Source: Bacillota bacterium
GTDB lineage: Bacteria > Bacillota > Clostridia > Oscillospirales > Oscillospiraceae
Direction: 5' to 3'
Assembly: GCA_021768085.1 (NCBI GenBank)
Contig: JAETOJ010000009.1
Span: forward strand, 1 to 64,000
Length of the DNA: 64,000 nucleotides
Within the stretch, counting starts at the first letter, position 1. Every line of letters begins with the position of its first letter. A program made the position numbers and the translations under genes. The notes beneath the pieces were generated by a model, which worked only from the letters and a program-made list of their open reading frames with translations, did not search any database and was not told the DNA's origin. Below, in pieces: positions 33,640-42,741 of the stretch.

Positions 33640-34914
33640 TCAGAAGTCCGCCAGGGTGATGGTTCGGCCCCCGTCCAGCCGGGACGCCTCCGCGGCCAGG
33701 GCCATCACGTGGCTCTCCACCGAGGCGTCGATGCCGGTGAGGCTCTGGGCACCGCCCTCCGCCATCAGTTTGCAGAAGGCCGCCATCAGACCGAAGTCGC
33801 CGCCGCCGTGGCCGGAATAGGCGCCGCTTTCCTCCCGCAGGTCAATGACCTCCTCCGGCCGGCCGAACCGGCGCAGGTGGAGGGTGTTTTCCTCCATGTC
33901 CCCCTCGATCTCTCCCTGGGTGCCGGTGACCTTGATGGTGCGGTGGCAGTCCTGGGTAAAGGCGGTCATGGTGAAAGTGGCGTGGATGTGGTTGGCAAAC
34001 TCCAGGTTCACCGTCTGGTGATCCACCACGTTGTTGTCACAGTGGAACACGCACCGGCCATAGGGTCCCGTGCGCAGGGCGGCCATAATTTTGTCCTCGT
34101 CCGGATTGCTGGCCAGCACGCCGCAGGGCCAGCCCGCCCCCCGGCCCCGTATGCCGGTGCGGGGGTCGGTGATGTAGATCTTCTCCGCATCGTAGGGGCA
34201 GCCCTCCTTGCAGGCGCAGCCGTCCAGGCACCGTAGGGCCGCCCCCTCCGGGGCGTTTTCCGCCTTGAAGTAGTCCAGGGAGCCGAAGCTCTGCACCCGC
34301 AGGCAGGGCTCCCCTGCCAGCCAGCGGAGTATGTCCATGTCGTGGCAACTCTTTTGCAGGATCATGGGGCTGGTTTCGTGGTCATTGCGCCAGTTGCCCC
34401 GGACGAAGCTGTGGGCCTGGTGCCAGTAGGCCACGTGCTCGATGGCGTCGATGGTTTCCACCTTGCCGATCTCTCCCCGGGAGAGGAGATCCTTCAGGGC
34501 GGCATAGAACCGGGTGTACCGCAGCACATGACACACCACCACCGTTTTGCCCGTCTCGTGGGCCTTGGCCTGTAGGGCGCGGCAGTCCTCCAGATCGGGG
34601 GAGATGGGCTTTTCCAGCAGGACGTGATAGCCCTTGTCCAAAGCGGCCAGGGCGGCGCGGACGTGCTGCCGGTCCTGGGTGGCCACAATCATCACATCGG
34701 CCAGTTTGGGCTGGGCCAGCAGGGCGTCGTCAGAGGGGAAGCAGCGATTCTCTGGCACGCCGAACCGCTCCCGCAGCAGGGCCAGGCGCTCCGGGCGGAC
34801 GTCCGCCCCGGCGACGATCTGCATCTCCTCCGGGTGATCCTCCTGGTAGGGGGCATAGGCCTCCAGCCCTCGGGCCCCGCAGCCGCAGATGGCAAAAGTA
34901 ATAGGCTTTGACAT
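33640..34914 (-). CDS. Gfo/Idh/MocA family oxidoreductase
   Basis: 424-residue NAD(P)-dependent sugar or inositol dehydrogenase-type enzyme. Rossmann GCGARG near residue 12, EKPIS with the conserved Lys, and a C-terminal alpha/beta domain. An unusual Cys-rich loop (CLDGCACKEGC) lies in the middle and may bind metal. A longer in-frame start exists, but AAGGAGAG precedes the ATG at 34914. Monocistronic; substrate unknown. Confidence 0.85.
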   Translation of the reverse strand: MSKPITFAICGCGARGLEAYAPYQEDHPEEMQIVAGADVRPERLALLRERFGVPENRCFPSDDALLAQPKLADVMIVATQDRQHVRAALAALDKGYHVLLEKPISPDLEDCRALQAKAHETGKTVVVCHVLRYTRFYAALKDLLSRGEIGKVETIDAIEHVAYWHQAHSFVRGNWRNDHETSPMILQKSCHDMDILRWLAGEPCLRVQSFGSLDYFKAENAPEGAALRCLDGCACKEGCPYDAEKIYITDPRTGIRGRGAGWPCGVLASNPDEDKIMAALRTGPYGRCVFHCDNNVVDHQTVNLEFANHIHATFTMTAFTQDCHRTIKVTGTQGEIEGDMEENTLHLRRFGRPEEVIDLREESGAYSGHGGGDFGLMAAFCKLMAEGGAQSLTGIDASVESHVMALAAEASRLDGGRTITLADF

Positions 34915-34975
34915 GGTGCGATCTCTCCTTATCATTGAATGGCCGCCCTCCCGGAGGAAGGCGGCATTGGAACCA

Positions 34976-35944
34976 CTAAAGAGTGAACTGCACTGCACAG
35001 AAGGCGGCGTAGATGGCCAGCAGCACCAGACCCTGGATCCGGCTCAGCTTCCCCCTGCGCAGGGCGGGGAGGGTGAGCAGCGCCATGACCAGGAACATGA
35101 CGGGCAGATCCAGCACCAGGGAGGCGTTATAGCCGGCGATCTGGGCGCTCTGGGGAATGGGGAAGGGGGCCAGGGTTACCGACACCCCGGACACCAGCAC
35201 CAGATTGAACAGGTTGGCCCCAATGACGTTGCCCAGGGACAGGGCCCCGTGGCCCTTGACCAGGGAGGTGATGGCGGTGACCAGCTCGGGCAGGGAGGTG
35301 CCCAGGGCCACGAAGGTGAGGGCGATGACCGACTCGGGCACGCCCAGAGCCTGGGCGATGAGGGTGCCGTTGTCCACCAGCAGATTGGCCCCCACCGCGA
35401 TCAGCACGGCCCCGGCCACCAGCAGGACGATGTCCTTCAGGGTGGAGCCACCTTCTTCCTGGATGGGCTCCCCATGGGGGGCGGGGGAGGGGTGGGCCTT
35501 CATCTGCCACACGGTGGCAATCATGTAGACCACAAACAGAGCCAGCAGGCAGAAACCCGCGACCTGGGTGAACTGGCCGGTGGTGTAGGCGATGCCGGCG
35601 TACAGCGCCGCCGCCGTGAAGAAGAAGGCCACCGGCAGGCGCAGGGACTTGAGATCTACCTTCCCGGGACGGATGGCCACGGTGAGGGCGGCGATGAGGG
35701 CGGTGTTGCAGATCACCGAGCCGATGGCGTTACCGTAGGCGATCTCGCCATGGCCGGACAGGGCGGAGGTGGTGGACACCATCACCTCCGGCAGGGTGGT
35801 GCCAATGGACACCACCGTGGCACCGATGAGCAGCTCGGGCAGATGGAAGCGGCGGGCGATGCCAGTGGCGCCGTCCACAAACCAGTCGCCGCCCTTGATC
35901 AGAAAGACCAAACCGACGGCGAACAGCAGAACCGGGATTAGCAT
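34976..35944 (-). CDS. Calcium/sodium antiporter (CaCA family, YrbG-like)
   Basis: 322 residues, ten membrane helices in two inverted halves. Each half carries an alpha repeat: GATVVSIGTTLPEVMVS and ALTFVALGTSLPELVTA, whose Glu residues bind cation. A cytoplasmic loop of about 25 residues divides the halves. Divergent from the DivIVA-like gene. A GC hairpin at about 34946-34966 lies after its stop but lacks a T-run. Confidence 0.92.
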   Translation of the reverse strand: MLIPVLLFAVGLVFLIKGGDWFVDGATGIARRFHLPELLIGATVVSIGTTLPEVMVSTTSALSGHGEIAYGNAIGSVICNTALIAALTVAIRPGKVDLKSLRLPVAFFFTAAALYAGIAYTTGQFTQVAGFCLLALFVVYMIATVWQMKAHPSPAPHGEPIQEEGGSTLKDIVLLVAGAVLIAVGANLLVDNGTLIAQALGVPESVIALTFVALGTSLPELVTAITSLVKGHGALSLGNVIGANLFNLVLVSGVSVTLAPFPIPQSAQIAGYNASLVLDLPVMFLVMALLTLPALRRGKLSRIQGLVLLAIYAAFCAVQFTL

Positions 35945-36081
35945 TGCGGAAAACCTCCTGCGGGCCGGAGCCCATGTAAAGACGTTGGGACGAAGCCTGA
36001 GCGTCAGCTATAGCGTACCCCAAAGTTTGGGGCTTGTCAATGACCTTCCAGGATCTTTCCCAAAAACTTCCCAGAGGGGCG

Positions 36082-36110
36082 TTGCCAGCAGGCGAATTCT
36101 GTGTTAAAAT
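36082..36110 (+). promoter_or_regulatory. Promoter of DivIVA-like gene
   Basis: TTGCCA (36082-36087), 17 nt, TAAAAT (36105-36110), 40 bp before the ATG. Confidence 0.7.
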
Positions 36111-36150
36111 AGAGAAACTGACCAAACTGATGGAGGAAGAAGGAGACGGG

Positions 36151-36783
36151 ATGGACACGGTGATTCAAAAGTTCCGCACTGCCCTGGGCGGCTTCAACCG
36201 CCGGGATGTGCAGGAGTATCTCGAGCAGACCGCCGCCGCCCACCGGCAGGAGCTGGCCCAGCTCCAGGAGCGGCTGGAGCAGGCGGAGGGGCGCAACGCG
36301 GAGCTGGAGGCCGCCCTGTCCGGTGCGGAGAGCGAAAAGAGCGGCGCGGCGGCGGAGGAGGCCAAGGTGCGGGCCTCGCTGGAGACGTCCACCCGGACGC
36401 TGTCCAAGCTGCGGGGGGAGCTGTCCCAGACCGAATCCAAGCTAATGGTGGCCAAAAAGGAGCTGGAGCGGCTTCAGACCCAGGTGGGCACCCTGGAGCC
36501 CATGGCGGCCAGCTATGCCAAGCTGAAGGATCGGGTGGCCACGGTGGAGCTGGACGCCCACCGCAAGGCTCAGGATACGGTAGATGAGGCCCAGGCGGAG
36601 GCAGAACGGATCCGGGCGGACACCCAACTCTGGCTGGACGGCGTGTTGGAACAGTACGGCAAGCTGCGCCGGGGGATGGACGCCCTGCTGGAACAGGCCC
36701 ATGCCCTGGGCCGGGCGGCGGAGCAGGTGGGCAAGCTGGACGAGACGGCCCGGGCCCTTCAGGAACAGTACCGACAGGATTGA
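36151..36783 (+). CDS. DivIVA domain-containing coiled-coil protein
   Basis: 210 residues. The start (FRTALGGFNRRDVQEYLEQ) matches the lipid-binding DivIVA N-terminal module, including a Phe-Asn-Arg-Arg-Asp turn; the rest is continuous coiled coil. Proteins like this mark curved membrane at division sites or poles. AAGGAGACGGG precedes the ATG at 36151; longer frames lack it. Monocistronic, with strong hairpins after the stop. Confidence 0.8.
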   Translation: MDTVIQKFRTALGGFNRRDVQEYLEQTAAAHRQELAQLQERLEQAEGRNAELEAALSGAESEKSGAAAEEAKVRASLETSTRTLSKLRGELSQTESKLMVAKKELERLQTQVGTLEPMAASYAKLKDRVATVELDAHRKAQDTVDEAQAEAERIRADTQLWLDGVLEQYGKLRRGMDALLEQAHALGRAAEQVGKLDETARALQEQYRQD

Positions 36784-36801
36784 AACTTTTGGATGAAAAA
36801 G

Positions 36802-36915
36802 CCCAGCGTGGCGAAAAAGTTTTTTCGCCACGCTGGGTGCGGATTTTTGGAACAAAGGCCGTTCCAAAAATCCGTTGATTAAACGTGAAAGACACCCCTC
36901 CTGGGTTTCTTTCAC
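36802..36915 (+). terminator. Three tandem hairpins after the DivIVA-like gene
   Basis: Hairpin 1: CCCAGCGTGGCGAAAA (36802-36817) with its complement (36822-36837). Hairpin 2: GGATTTTTGGAAC (36841-36853) with 36861-36873. Hairpin 3: GTGAAAGA (36885-36892) with TCTTTCAC (36908-36915). All stems are perfect. The first has T's in its right arm and would stop transcription from either side; the function of the other two is unclear. Confidence 0.6.
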
Positions 36916-36967
36916 ACTATCTTCCTTCCCGAGATCGGAGCTGAAGTGGTTTTCCCGACAGTCTCGA

Positions 36968-36999
36968 CCCTCGCTTTCTGTGGGAAGCGGGGGCTTTTT
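36968..36999 (+). terminator. Terminator-like hairpin upstream of HTH membrane gene
   Basis: CCCTCGCTTT pairs with GAAGCGGGGG, then CTTTTTG. It lies before the promoter at 37021 and insulates the next gene from upstream transcription. Confidence 0.6.
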
Positions 37000-37020
37000 G
37001 CGGATTCGCTGTTTTTGGGG

Positions 37021-37049
37021 TTCACAAACCGGGGGTGTCCGGGTATGCT
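37021..37049 (+). promoter_or_regulatory. Promoter of membrane HTH gene
   Basis: TTCACA (37021-37026), 17 nt, TATGCT (37044-37049), 24 bp before the ATG. Confidence 0.65.
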
Positions 37050-37072
37050 GAAGCCAGAAGGGGGGCCAGAGG

Positions 37073-37786
37073 ATGGATCAGGTAAAAATCGGGGCCTTCA
37101 TCGCCCAGCTGCGCCGGGAGAGGGACTGGACGCAGGAGGAGCTGGGGGAGCGGCTGGGGGTGACCAACAAGACCGTCTCCCGCTGGGAGAACGGGAACTA
37201 TATGCCCGGCATTGAGCTGCTGGCTTTGATGGGGAGGGAATTTGACGTGAGCCTGAACGAGCTGCTGGAGGGCCGGCGGCTGGACAATGAGGCGGAGTTC
37301 CGGGCGGCGGCGGACAAAAACCTGGCCTCGGCTATGGAGAGCCGCCTGGACAGGTTCTGGAAGTGGATGGAGCGGTATGGGGCCTATGCGGCGGTGATAT
37401 TCCTGCTGTGCTGTATCATCGGGGTGTTGTCGGCTGTGCTGTATTATAATCGGATCGCTTACCCCTATGACGCCCTCCCGGTTGGCACATGGGGTACGGC
37501 ATACACGCATTTTGCGGATGACCTCACTAAATATGGGGAGTATATTGTGCTGGACAGGGATGGGCGGTACTACCGTTACCGCCAGTTTGAGCCGCTGGAA
37601 CAGGGCCTCTGGGAAGCCTGGGATCCGAGCATCATCCGGGTGACTGTGGGGGGTAAGCACCGGGATGTGGTAATCAAGAGATCCATACTGTATGCATCCA
37701 ATGAGGAAGGGGTACTGGAGGAGTTCAGGAGGCTGTCCGACGTGCCCAGCTTTATCAATGTATCACCTGAAGAATTTGAGAAATAA
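37073..37786 (+). CDS. XRE-family HTH protein with transmembrane segment and exported domain
   Basis: 237 residues. Residues 1-70 are a Cro/CI-type HTH (IGAFIAQLRRERDWTQEELGERLGVTNKTVSRWENG). After a linker comes one membrane helix (about 104-124, AVIFLLCCIIGVLSAVLYY), then about 110 residues outside the cell with no family I recognise. The layout suggests a membrane-tethered transcription factor. Terminator follows at 37790. Confidence 0.8.
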   Translation: MDQVKIGAFIAQLRRERDWTQEELGERLGVTNKTVSRWENGNYMPGIELLALMGREFDVSLNELLEGRRLDNEAEFRAAADKNLASAMESRLDRFWKWMERYGAYAAVIFLLCCIIGVLSAVLYYNRIAYPYDALPVGTWGTAYTHFADDLTKYGEYIVLDRDGRYYRYRQFEPLEQGLWEAWDPSIIRVTVGGKHRDVVIKRSILYASNEEGVLEEFRRLSDVPSFINVSPEEFEK

Positions 37787-37789
37787 GCG

Positions 37790-37826
37790 CAGCCCGCCCC
37801 GATTTCCGGGACGGGCTGTCTGTCTG
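37790..37826 (+). terminator. Intrinsic terminator of membrane HTH gene
   Basis: CAGCCCGCCCCG pairs with CGGGACGGGCTG (one mismatch), then TCTGTCTG. Confidence 0.6.
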
Positions 37827-37917
37827 AAAAAAACGCTTCCCTTACGCAACCGTTCCGTCACCGGGCGCAAAACTTCCGGTTCGCACCACAATGGTAGCGC
37901 CTTCAAGCTCTTTTTCG

Positions 37918-37945
37918 GTTCCTTTTTCTCTCGAGAAAAAGGAAC
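37918..37945 (-). terminator. Perfect hairpin abutting the pfkA stop
   Basis: GTTCCTTTTTCTC (37918-37930) and its complement (37933-37945), touching the pfkA stop codon. No T-run outside the stem on the minus strand, but the arm itself is T-rich. Confidence 0.5.
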
Positions 37946-39031
37946 TCAGTCGTCGCCGAAGCTGATGCCAAGCAGGCGGGCCTCGGCGATGATGTCGGAC
38001 TTGGGATCGATGGTTTTGAGCTTGCCCGCCACCTCCTTCAGGGGGACGGAGGTGATGACGTGATCCTGAATGGCCACCATGTTGCCGTACTCCTCCTTGG
38101 AGATCATCAGGGCCGCGGTGGTGCCCAGCCGGGAGGAGAGCACCCGGTCGTAGGCGCAGGGGGTGCCGCCCCGCTGCATATGGCCGGGGACGGTGACCCG
38201 TACCTCCTTGCCGGTCTTTTTCAGGATCTTGTCCGCGATGGCGTAGGACACGGAGGGGTATTTCTCCAGCAACTCCGCCAGGTGCTGCTTGTACTCCTTC
38301 TTGGGCATCTCCGATTCTTTTTTGGACATGGCGCCCTCCGCCACCGCCAGGATGGTGAAGCCATTGCCGGAGGCGGCCCGCTGCTTGATCTTGGCGACTA
38401 CGGAGTCGATGTTGTAGGGGATCTCAGGGATGAGGATGATGTCCGCGCCGCCAGCAATGCCGGCATTCAGCGTCAGCCAGCCCGCCTTGTGGCCCATGAT
38501 CTCCACCATGAACACCCGGTTGTGGGAGGCGGCGGTGGTGTGGATGCAGTCGATGACCTCGGTGGCCAGGGAGATGGCGGACTGGAAGCCGAAGGTGGTG
38601 TCCGTACCCCACAGGTCATTGTCGATGGTTTTGGGCAGGCCGATGATATTCAGCCCCTCCTCGCTGAGCAGGTTGGCGGTCTTTTGGCTGCCGTTGCCGC
38701 CCAGAATCACCAGGCAGTCCAGCCGCAGGCGGCGGTAGGTGTACTTCATGGCCTCCACCTTGTCCAGGCCGTTCTCGTCGGGCACCCGCATCAGCTTGAA
38801 GGGCTGACGGCTGGAGCCCAGGATGGTGCCGCCCCGGGTGAGCAGGCCGGTGAAGTCGATGGGGGACAGCTTCCGGTACTCCTCGTACATCAGGCCCTTG
38901 TAGCCGTCGATGAAGCCGATGATCTCCACCTCGTTGCCGTAGATGTTATAGAGCCCCTTGGCCACGCCGCGCATGGTGGCGTTGAGCGCCTGACAGTCGC
39001 CGCCGCTGGTGAGCATTCCGATTCGTTTCAT
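37946..39031 (-). CDS. pfkA: 6-phosphofructokinase, mixed-signature (Gly104/Lys124) type
   Basis: Phosphorylates fructose-6-phosphate in glycolysis. 361 residues. GGNGS (N113, G114) replaces the usual GGDGS of ATP enzymes, and PKTIDND (K134) has the Lys typical of pyrophosphate-dependent enzymes where E. coli PfkA has Gly. The catalytic Asp in TIDND (D137) is present. Such Gly/Lys combinations define a separate clade whose phosphoryl donor is not certain from sequence. Downstream of ppk by 57 bp, same strand. Confidence 0.88.
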   Translation of the reverse strand: MKRIGMLTSGGDCQALNATMRGVAKGLYNIYGNEVEIIGFIDGYKGLMYEEYRKLSPIDFTGLLTRGGTILGSSRQPFKLMRVPDENGLDKVEAMKYTYRRLRLDCLVILGGNGSQKTANLLSEEGLNIIGLPKTIDNDLWGTDTTFGFQSAISLATEVIDCIHTTAASHNRVFMVEIMGHKAGWLTLNAGIAGGADIILIPEIPYNIDSVVAKIKQRAASGNGFTILAVAEGAMSKKESEMPKKEYKQHLAELLEKYPSVSYAIADKILKKTGKEVRVTVPGHMQRGGTPCAYDRVLSSRLGTTAALMISKEEYGNMVAIQDHVITSVPLKEVAGKLKTIDPKSDIIAEARLLGISFGDD

Positions 39032-39088
39032 GACATTGCTTCCTTTCCATGGTTATTATCTGCGTTTTCGCAGGGAGAACCGCGTGGA

Positions 39089-41365
39089 TCAGTCTCGCCC
39101 AAAGAGCCGGCTCAGTAGGCCGCTCCGACGGCCCTGCACCTTGACGGCGGGCCGGGGCTGGGCGGGGTGGGTTGGTATGGGCTTGGGCGCCGGAACCCGG
39201 GATGAGGTAGAGGGTGCAGGTGGTTTTCGCTCCGGCCGCTCCGCGGGTTCGGGGGCGGGGGAAGGTGCCGGGGGTAGCCCGGATAGGGCCCAGGCCCCGG
39301 AGCCGGCCTGATCGCAGAAATGCTCCTGGGAGTTGAAGGGCTCCCCCTGGGCCCGGACGTAGGTTCCGTCGGGCTGCTGTATGCGGCCCTTGGCGGTGTC
39401 CCGCAGCTCGTCGGCAAACATCTGCTCCAGATGGGCCCTGAGAGCGGGATCCTCCACCGGTGCGGCCACCTCCACCCGGCGGGTGGTGTTGCGGGTCATG
39501 AAGTCGGCGGAGGAGATGTAGAGCTTCCGCCTGTCCCCCACACCGAAGATATAGATCCGGGCGTGTTCCAGATAGCGGCCTACGATGCTCACCACCCGGA
39601 TGTTGTCCGTCAGCCCGGGGACGCCGCCGGTGAGGCAGCAGATCCCCCGCACAATCAGATCGATCTTCACCCCCGCCTGGGAGGCGGCGATGAGCTTGTC
39701 AATGAGCTGTTTGTCGGTGAGACCGTTGAGCTTGAAGCCCAGGTAGGCGGGCTCTCCTGCCGCGGCCCGCTCCATCTCACCGTCGATGCAGGCCATCACC
39801 TTGGTACGCAGGCAGGCGGGGGCCACCATCAGCTTCTGGCTCTCCTCCAACACCTCGCCCATGGACAGAGCGTTGAACACCTGGGCAGCGTCGGCACCGA
39901 TGACGGGATCGGCGGTCATCAGCGCGTAATCAGTGTAAAGCCGGACGGTGTCCTCGTTGTAGTTGCCTGTGCCCACCTGGGTGATATACTCCACCTGCTC
40001 CCCTCGCTTGCGGGTGATGAGCAGCAGCTTGGAGTGCACTTTCAGCCCGTCCAGACCGTAGATCACCCGACAGCCCGCCTGTTCCAGCACCCGAGACCAG
40101 CCGATGTTGTTCTCCTCGTCGAACCGGGCCCGGAGCTCCACCAGGGCCACCACTTCCTTGCCATTTTCGGCGGCGTCCACCAGGGCCTCCACCACCTTGC
40201 TGTTGTGGGCCACCCGGTACAGCGTCATCTTGATGGACACCACGTCCGGATCCTGCCCCGCCTCCTGGAGCAGCCGCAGCAGGGGCCGCACGCTCTCATA
40301 GGGATAGCTCAGCATCAGATCATGGCGGCGGATCTGCTCTGTCATAGGGGCCTGCGGATCCACGTTGGGGGAGTTCTGGGGCACCCGGCGGGGATAGAAC
40401 AACTCCGTTTTGTCCCGGAGCAGATCCCGCACCGCGTTGAAAAAAGACAGATCCAGCGGGACACTGCTGGCGAACAGGTGCTTTTTGGACAGCCCCAGGC
40501 TGGCACACAATCCGTCCCGGATCCCGTCGGACAGTTTGCCCCGGTACTCCAGCTTCACCGGCTGAAGCCGCTTCCGGCGTCGGATCAGCTTCTCCATGCT
40601 CTTGCGGTACTCCTCCGCCGGGAGATCGTCCGCCTGATCGGAGGCGTCGTCCATGTCGATGTCCGCGCTGCGTACCAGCCGGATCAGCACCGTCCCCTCC
40701 ACCTTATAGTGGACAAAGAGTTTGGGCAGGAAGCTGGCGATGAGCTCCTCTACCAGAATGAACTGCCCGCCCTCCCCGGGCAGGGGCACCAGCCGGCGCA
40801 GCACGCCCTCGCCGCAGGGGACAATGCCCATGCGCTCCCCGCCGTTCTTGGTTTTCAGAATGGCCACGGCGTAGATCTCCTTATTGCGCAGGAAGGGGAA
40901 GGGCTGCTTGCGTCCGATGATCTGGGGGGAGAGTAGGGGCAGGACGCTGGCGGTGAAATACTTCTCCAGGAAGGATTGGGCCTTGTCCGGCAGCAGGTCA
41001 AAGCGGCACAGCTCCACCCCTTGGGCGGCCAGCTCCCCCAGCAGACCCTTGCAGATTCGGTCGCGATCGGCCAGCAGCTGGCGGGTTCTGTCCAGCACAG
41101 CTGCGGTCTGCTGGGCGGAGGTCATCCCGGTCTTATTGTCCGTTACCCCCATGTGGAGGGTATCCAGCAGCATCCCCACCCGAACCATGTAGAACTCATC
41201 CAAATTGCTCTGGAAGATGGCGGCGAAGTTTAGCCGCTCGCACAGGGGGTTGGCTGGATCCTCCGCCTCCTCCAGCACCCGGCGGTTGAACTGGAGCCAG
41301 GACAGTTCCCGGTTGACATAGCAGCTGGGCGCCTGGGCGGCGTCAGCCCGCGGTTGGTCGCTCAT
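39089..41365 (-). CDS. ppk: Polyphosphate kinase 1
   Basis: Makes polyphosphate from ATP on the membrane side of the cytosol. 758 residues. N-terminal YVNRELSWLQFNRRVLEEA, FFNAVRDL and active-site VHSKLLLI with the phosphohistidine; second PLD-like half has EHARIYIFG and SSADFMTRNTTRRVEV. After the core comes an 85-residue Pro/Ala/Arg tail ending in GLLSRLFGRD, not normal for PPK1. I use the ATG at 41365 (MSDQ), as GAAAGGGA precedes it; an in-frame ATG at 41389 has no site. Confidence 0.93.
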   Translation of the reverse strand: MSDQPRADAAQAPSCYVNRELSWLQFNRRVLEEAEDPANPLCERLNFAAIFQSNLDEFYMVRVGMLLDTLHMGVTDNKTGMTSAQQTAAVLDRTRQLLADRDRICKGLLGELAAQGVELCRFDLLPDKAQSFLEKYFTASVLPLLSPQIIGRKQPFPFLRNKEIYAVAILKTKNGGERMGIVPCGEGVLRRLVPLPGEGGQFILVEELIASFLPKLFVHYKVEGTVLIRLVRSADIDMDDASDQADDLPAEEYRKSMEKLIRRRKRLQPVKLEYRGKLSDGIRDGLCASLGLSKKHLFASSVPLDLSFFNAVRDLLRDKTELFYPRRVPQNSPNVDPQAPMTEQIRRHDLMLSYPYESVRPLLRLLQEAGQDPDVVSIKMTLYRVAHNSKVVEALVDAAENGKEVVALVELRARFDEENNIGWSRVLEQAGCRVIYGLDGLKVHSKLLLITRKRGEQVEYITQVGTGNYNEDTVRLYTDYALMTADPVIGADAAQVFNALSMGEVLEESQKLMVAPACLRTKVMACIDGEMERAAAGEPAYLGFKLNGLTDKQLIDKLIAASQAGVKIDLIVRGICCLTGGVPGLTDNIRVVSIVGRYLEHARIYIFGVGDRRKLYISSADFMTRNTTRRVEVAAPVEDPALRAHLEQMFADELRDTAKGRIQQPDGTYVRAQGEPFNSQEHFCDQAGSGAWALSGLPPAPSPAPEPAERPERKPPAPSTSSRVPAPKPIPTHPAQPRPAVKVQGRRSGLLSRLFGRD

Positions 41366-41456
41366 ATGGATCACATCCCTTTCACCCATAAATGTACCAT
41401 TCTTTTTCCTGAGACGCAAGCTTTTTTTGGTGAGTTTTTCACAGTTCGGCCAGGGC

Positions 41457-41490
41457 AAAAAAACCGGCCCGGAGTCTGTGCTCCGGGCCA
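41457..41490 (-). terminator. Intrinsic terminator of sigma/anti-sigma operon
   Basis: On the minus strand GGCCCGGAG pairs with CTCCGGGCC, followed by GGTTTTTTTG. Confidence 0.85.
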
Positions 41491-41507
41491 GCCTGCGCAG
41501 CAGGGGA

Positions 41508-42143
41508 TCATTCAGTGGGAATGCTGTCCAGCAGGGTGTGCCATTGGGCCTCCGCCAGCCCCTGGGACAGCCGGAGGGAGTAGGAAAACGTCCCGTCTGT
41601 CCACACCGCCAGCACATACGCGCCCGCGTCCCCTTTGAGGGTGACGGACAGGCCGCCGGCGGTGATCTTAGTCACATCGCGGTAGGCGGTGTAGTCGCCG
41701 GAGTTGTCCGATTCCCCGACGGACTGGCGGTAAGTGGCGGTCTGCCCCTGGCCGCTGTACTGGATCTGGGCCAGTTCATTCCAGTAGGCGCAGTAGGCCA
41801 TTTCCTCTGGTGTAAAGGGCAGCGCTGCCGCTGGGCTCACCTCGAAGCCCACCAGCCCGGACAGCTCGGCCAGCGACGAGGCATCCTGAATCCGGGGAAC
41901 GATCTGCACAGTCTCCCCCGGGGGCAGGAGCGGAATCAGCCGGGGCAGCGCCGCCGCCCCGGCGATGACCAGGATCAGGCAGGCCGCCGCAGACAGATAT
42001 TTTTTCCACGCCGGGAAGCGCAGCACCTTGGGCGGGGCCGGTTCAATGTCCTCCTGCGCGATACGGCTGAGCACCCGCTGGCGCATCTCCTCCGTCACCT
42101 CGATCCGATCCATGATCTCGTCATATGCCCTCCTCAAAGTCAT
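41508..42143 (-). CDS. Putative membrane anti-sigma factor
   Basis: 211 residues: a cytoplasmic N-terminus of about 45 residues (RRAYDEIMDRIEVTEEMRQRVLSRI), one membrane helix (YLSAAACLILVIAGAAAL), and an outer domain of about 140 residues. It overlaps the ECF sigma gene by 23 bp. The layout fits a transmembrane anti-sigma that holds the sigma factor until a surface signal is sensed. Family not identified beyond this. Confidence 0.7.
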   Translation of the reverse strand: MTLRRAYDEIMDRIEVTEEMRQRVLSRIAQEDIEPAPPKVLRFPAWKKYLSAAACLILVIAGAAALPRLIPLLPPGETVQIVPRIQDASSLAELSGLVGFEVSPAAALPFTPEEMAYCAYWNELAQIQYSGQGQTATYRQSVGESDNSGDYTAYRDVTKITAGGLSVTLKGDAGAYVLAVWTDGTFSYSLRLSQGLAEAQWHTLLDSIPTE

Positions 42144-42741
42144 ACGCCTCCTTTAAAATCTCCTTCAGCTTGGCCCGTCCCCGGCGCAGGTCGGAGCGGA
42201 CGGTGGACTCCCGCCGCCCCAGCATGGCCCCGATCTCCGCCGCGGTGTAGCCCTCGTGATAAAACAGGTGGACGGCCTCCCGCTGGTGAGCGGGCAGGGC
42301 TTTTACCGCCTCCCACACAAAGGACAGATCCTCCCGCTCCTCCGAGATTAGCTCCTCGTTCAGTTCGTCGGTGAGGCGGATCCGGTTGTAGTCGATGCGG
42401 TTCTTGCTCAGGTTTGCCGCCACCCGCAGCAGCCACGCCTTCTCGTGCCGGGGGCTGTCCAGCGTCGGGGCATTTTTCAGGAACTGGATCAGCGTATCCT
42501 GCAAAACCTCCTCCGCATCGCTGAGGTTGTGGAGGTAGGAATAGGCCAGGCGCAGGATGCTGGTTCCGTATTCGGTGAGCATCCGCTCCGCCTGGCGGTT
42601 CACCGCCTCCCGGACGGCGGGCTGCTCCCGACTTGCTGCGCCGTCCTCCGGGGCCAGGAGAGCGAAAAATCGGCGGATCAGCGCCCGGATCAGCTCGGGC
42701 AGAGAGGGGAATGCCGCCGCCTGGATGAGACAATACTCCAT
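42121..42741 (-). CDS. ECF-type RNA polymerase sigma factor
   Basis: 206 residues. Region 2: YGTSILRLAYSYLHNLSDAEEVLQDTLIQFL; WLLRVAANLSKNRID; region 4: ALPAHQREAVHLFYHEGYTAAEIGAMLGRRESTVRSDLRRG. An N-terminal extension of about 50 residues precedes the usual start of the fold. Paired with the overlapping anti-sigma gene. Confidence 0.9.
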   Translation of the reverse strand: MEYCLIQAAAFPSLPELIRALIRRFFALLAPEDGAASREQPAVREAVNRQAERMLTEYGTSILRLAYSYLHNLSDAEEVLQDTLIQFLKNAPTLDSPRHEKAWLLRVAANLSKNRIDYNRIRLTDELNEELISEEREDLSFVWEAVKALPAHQREAVHLFYHEGYTAAEIGAMLGRRESTVRSDLRRGRAKLKEILKEAYDFEEGI

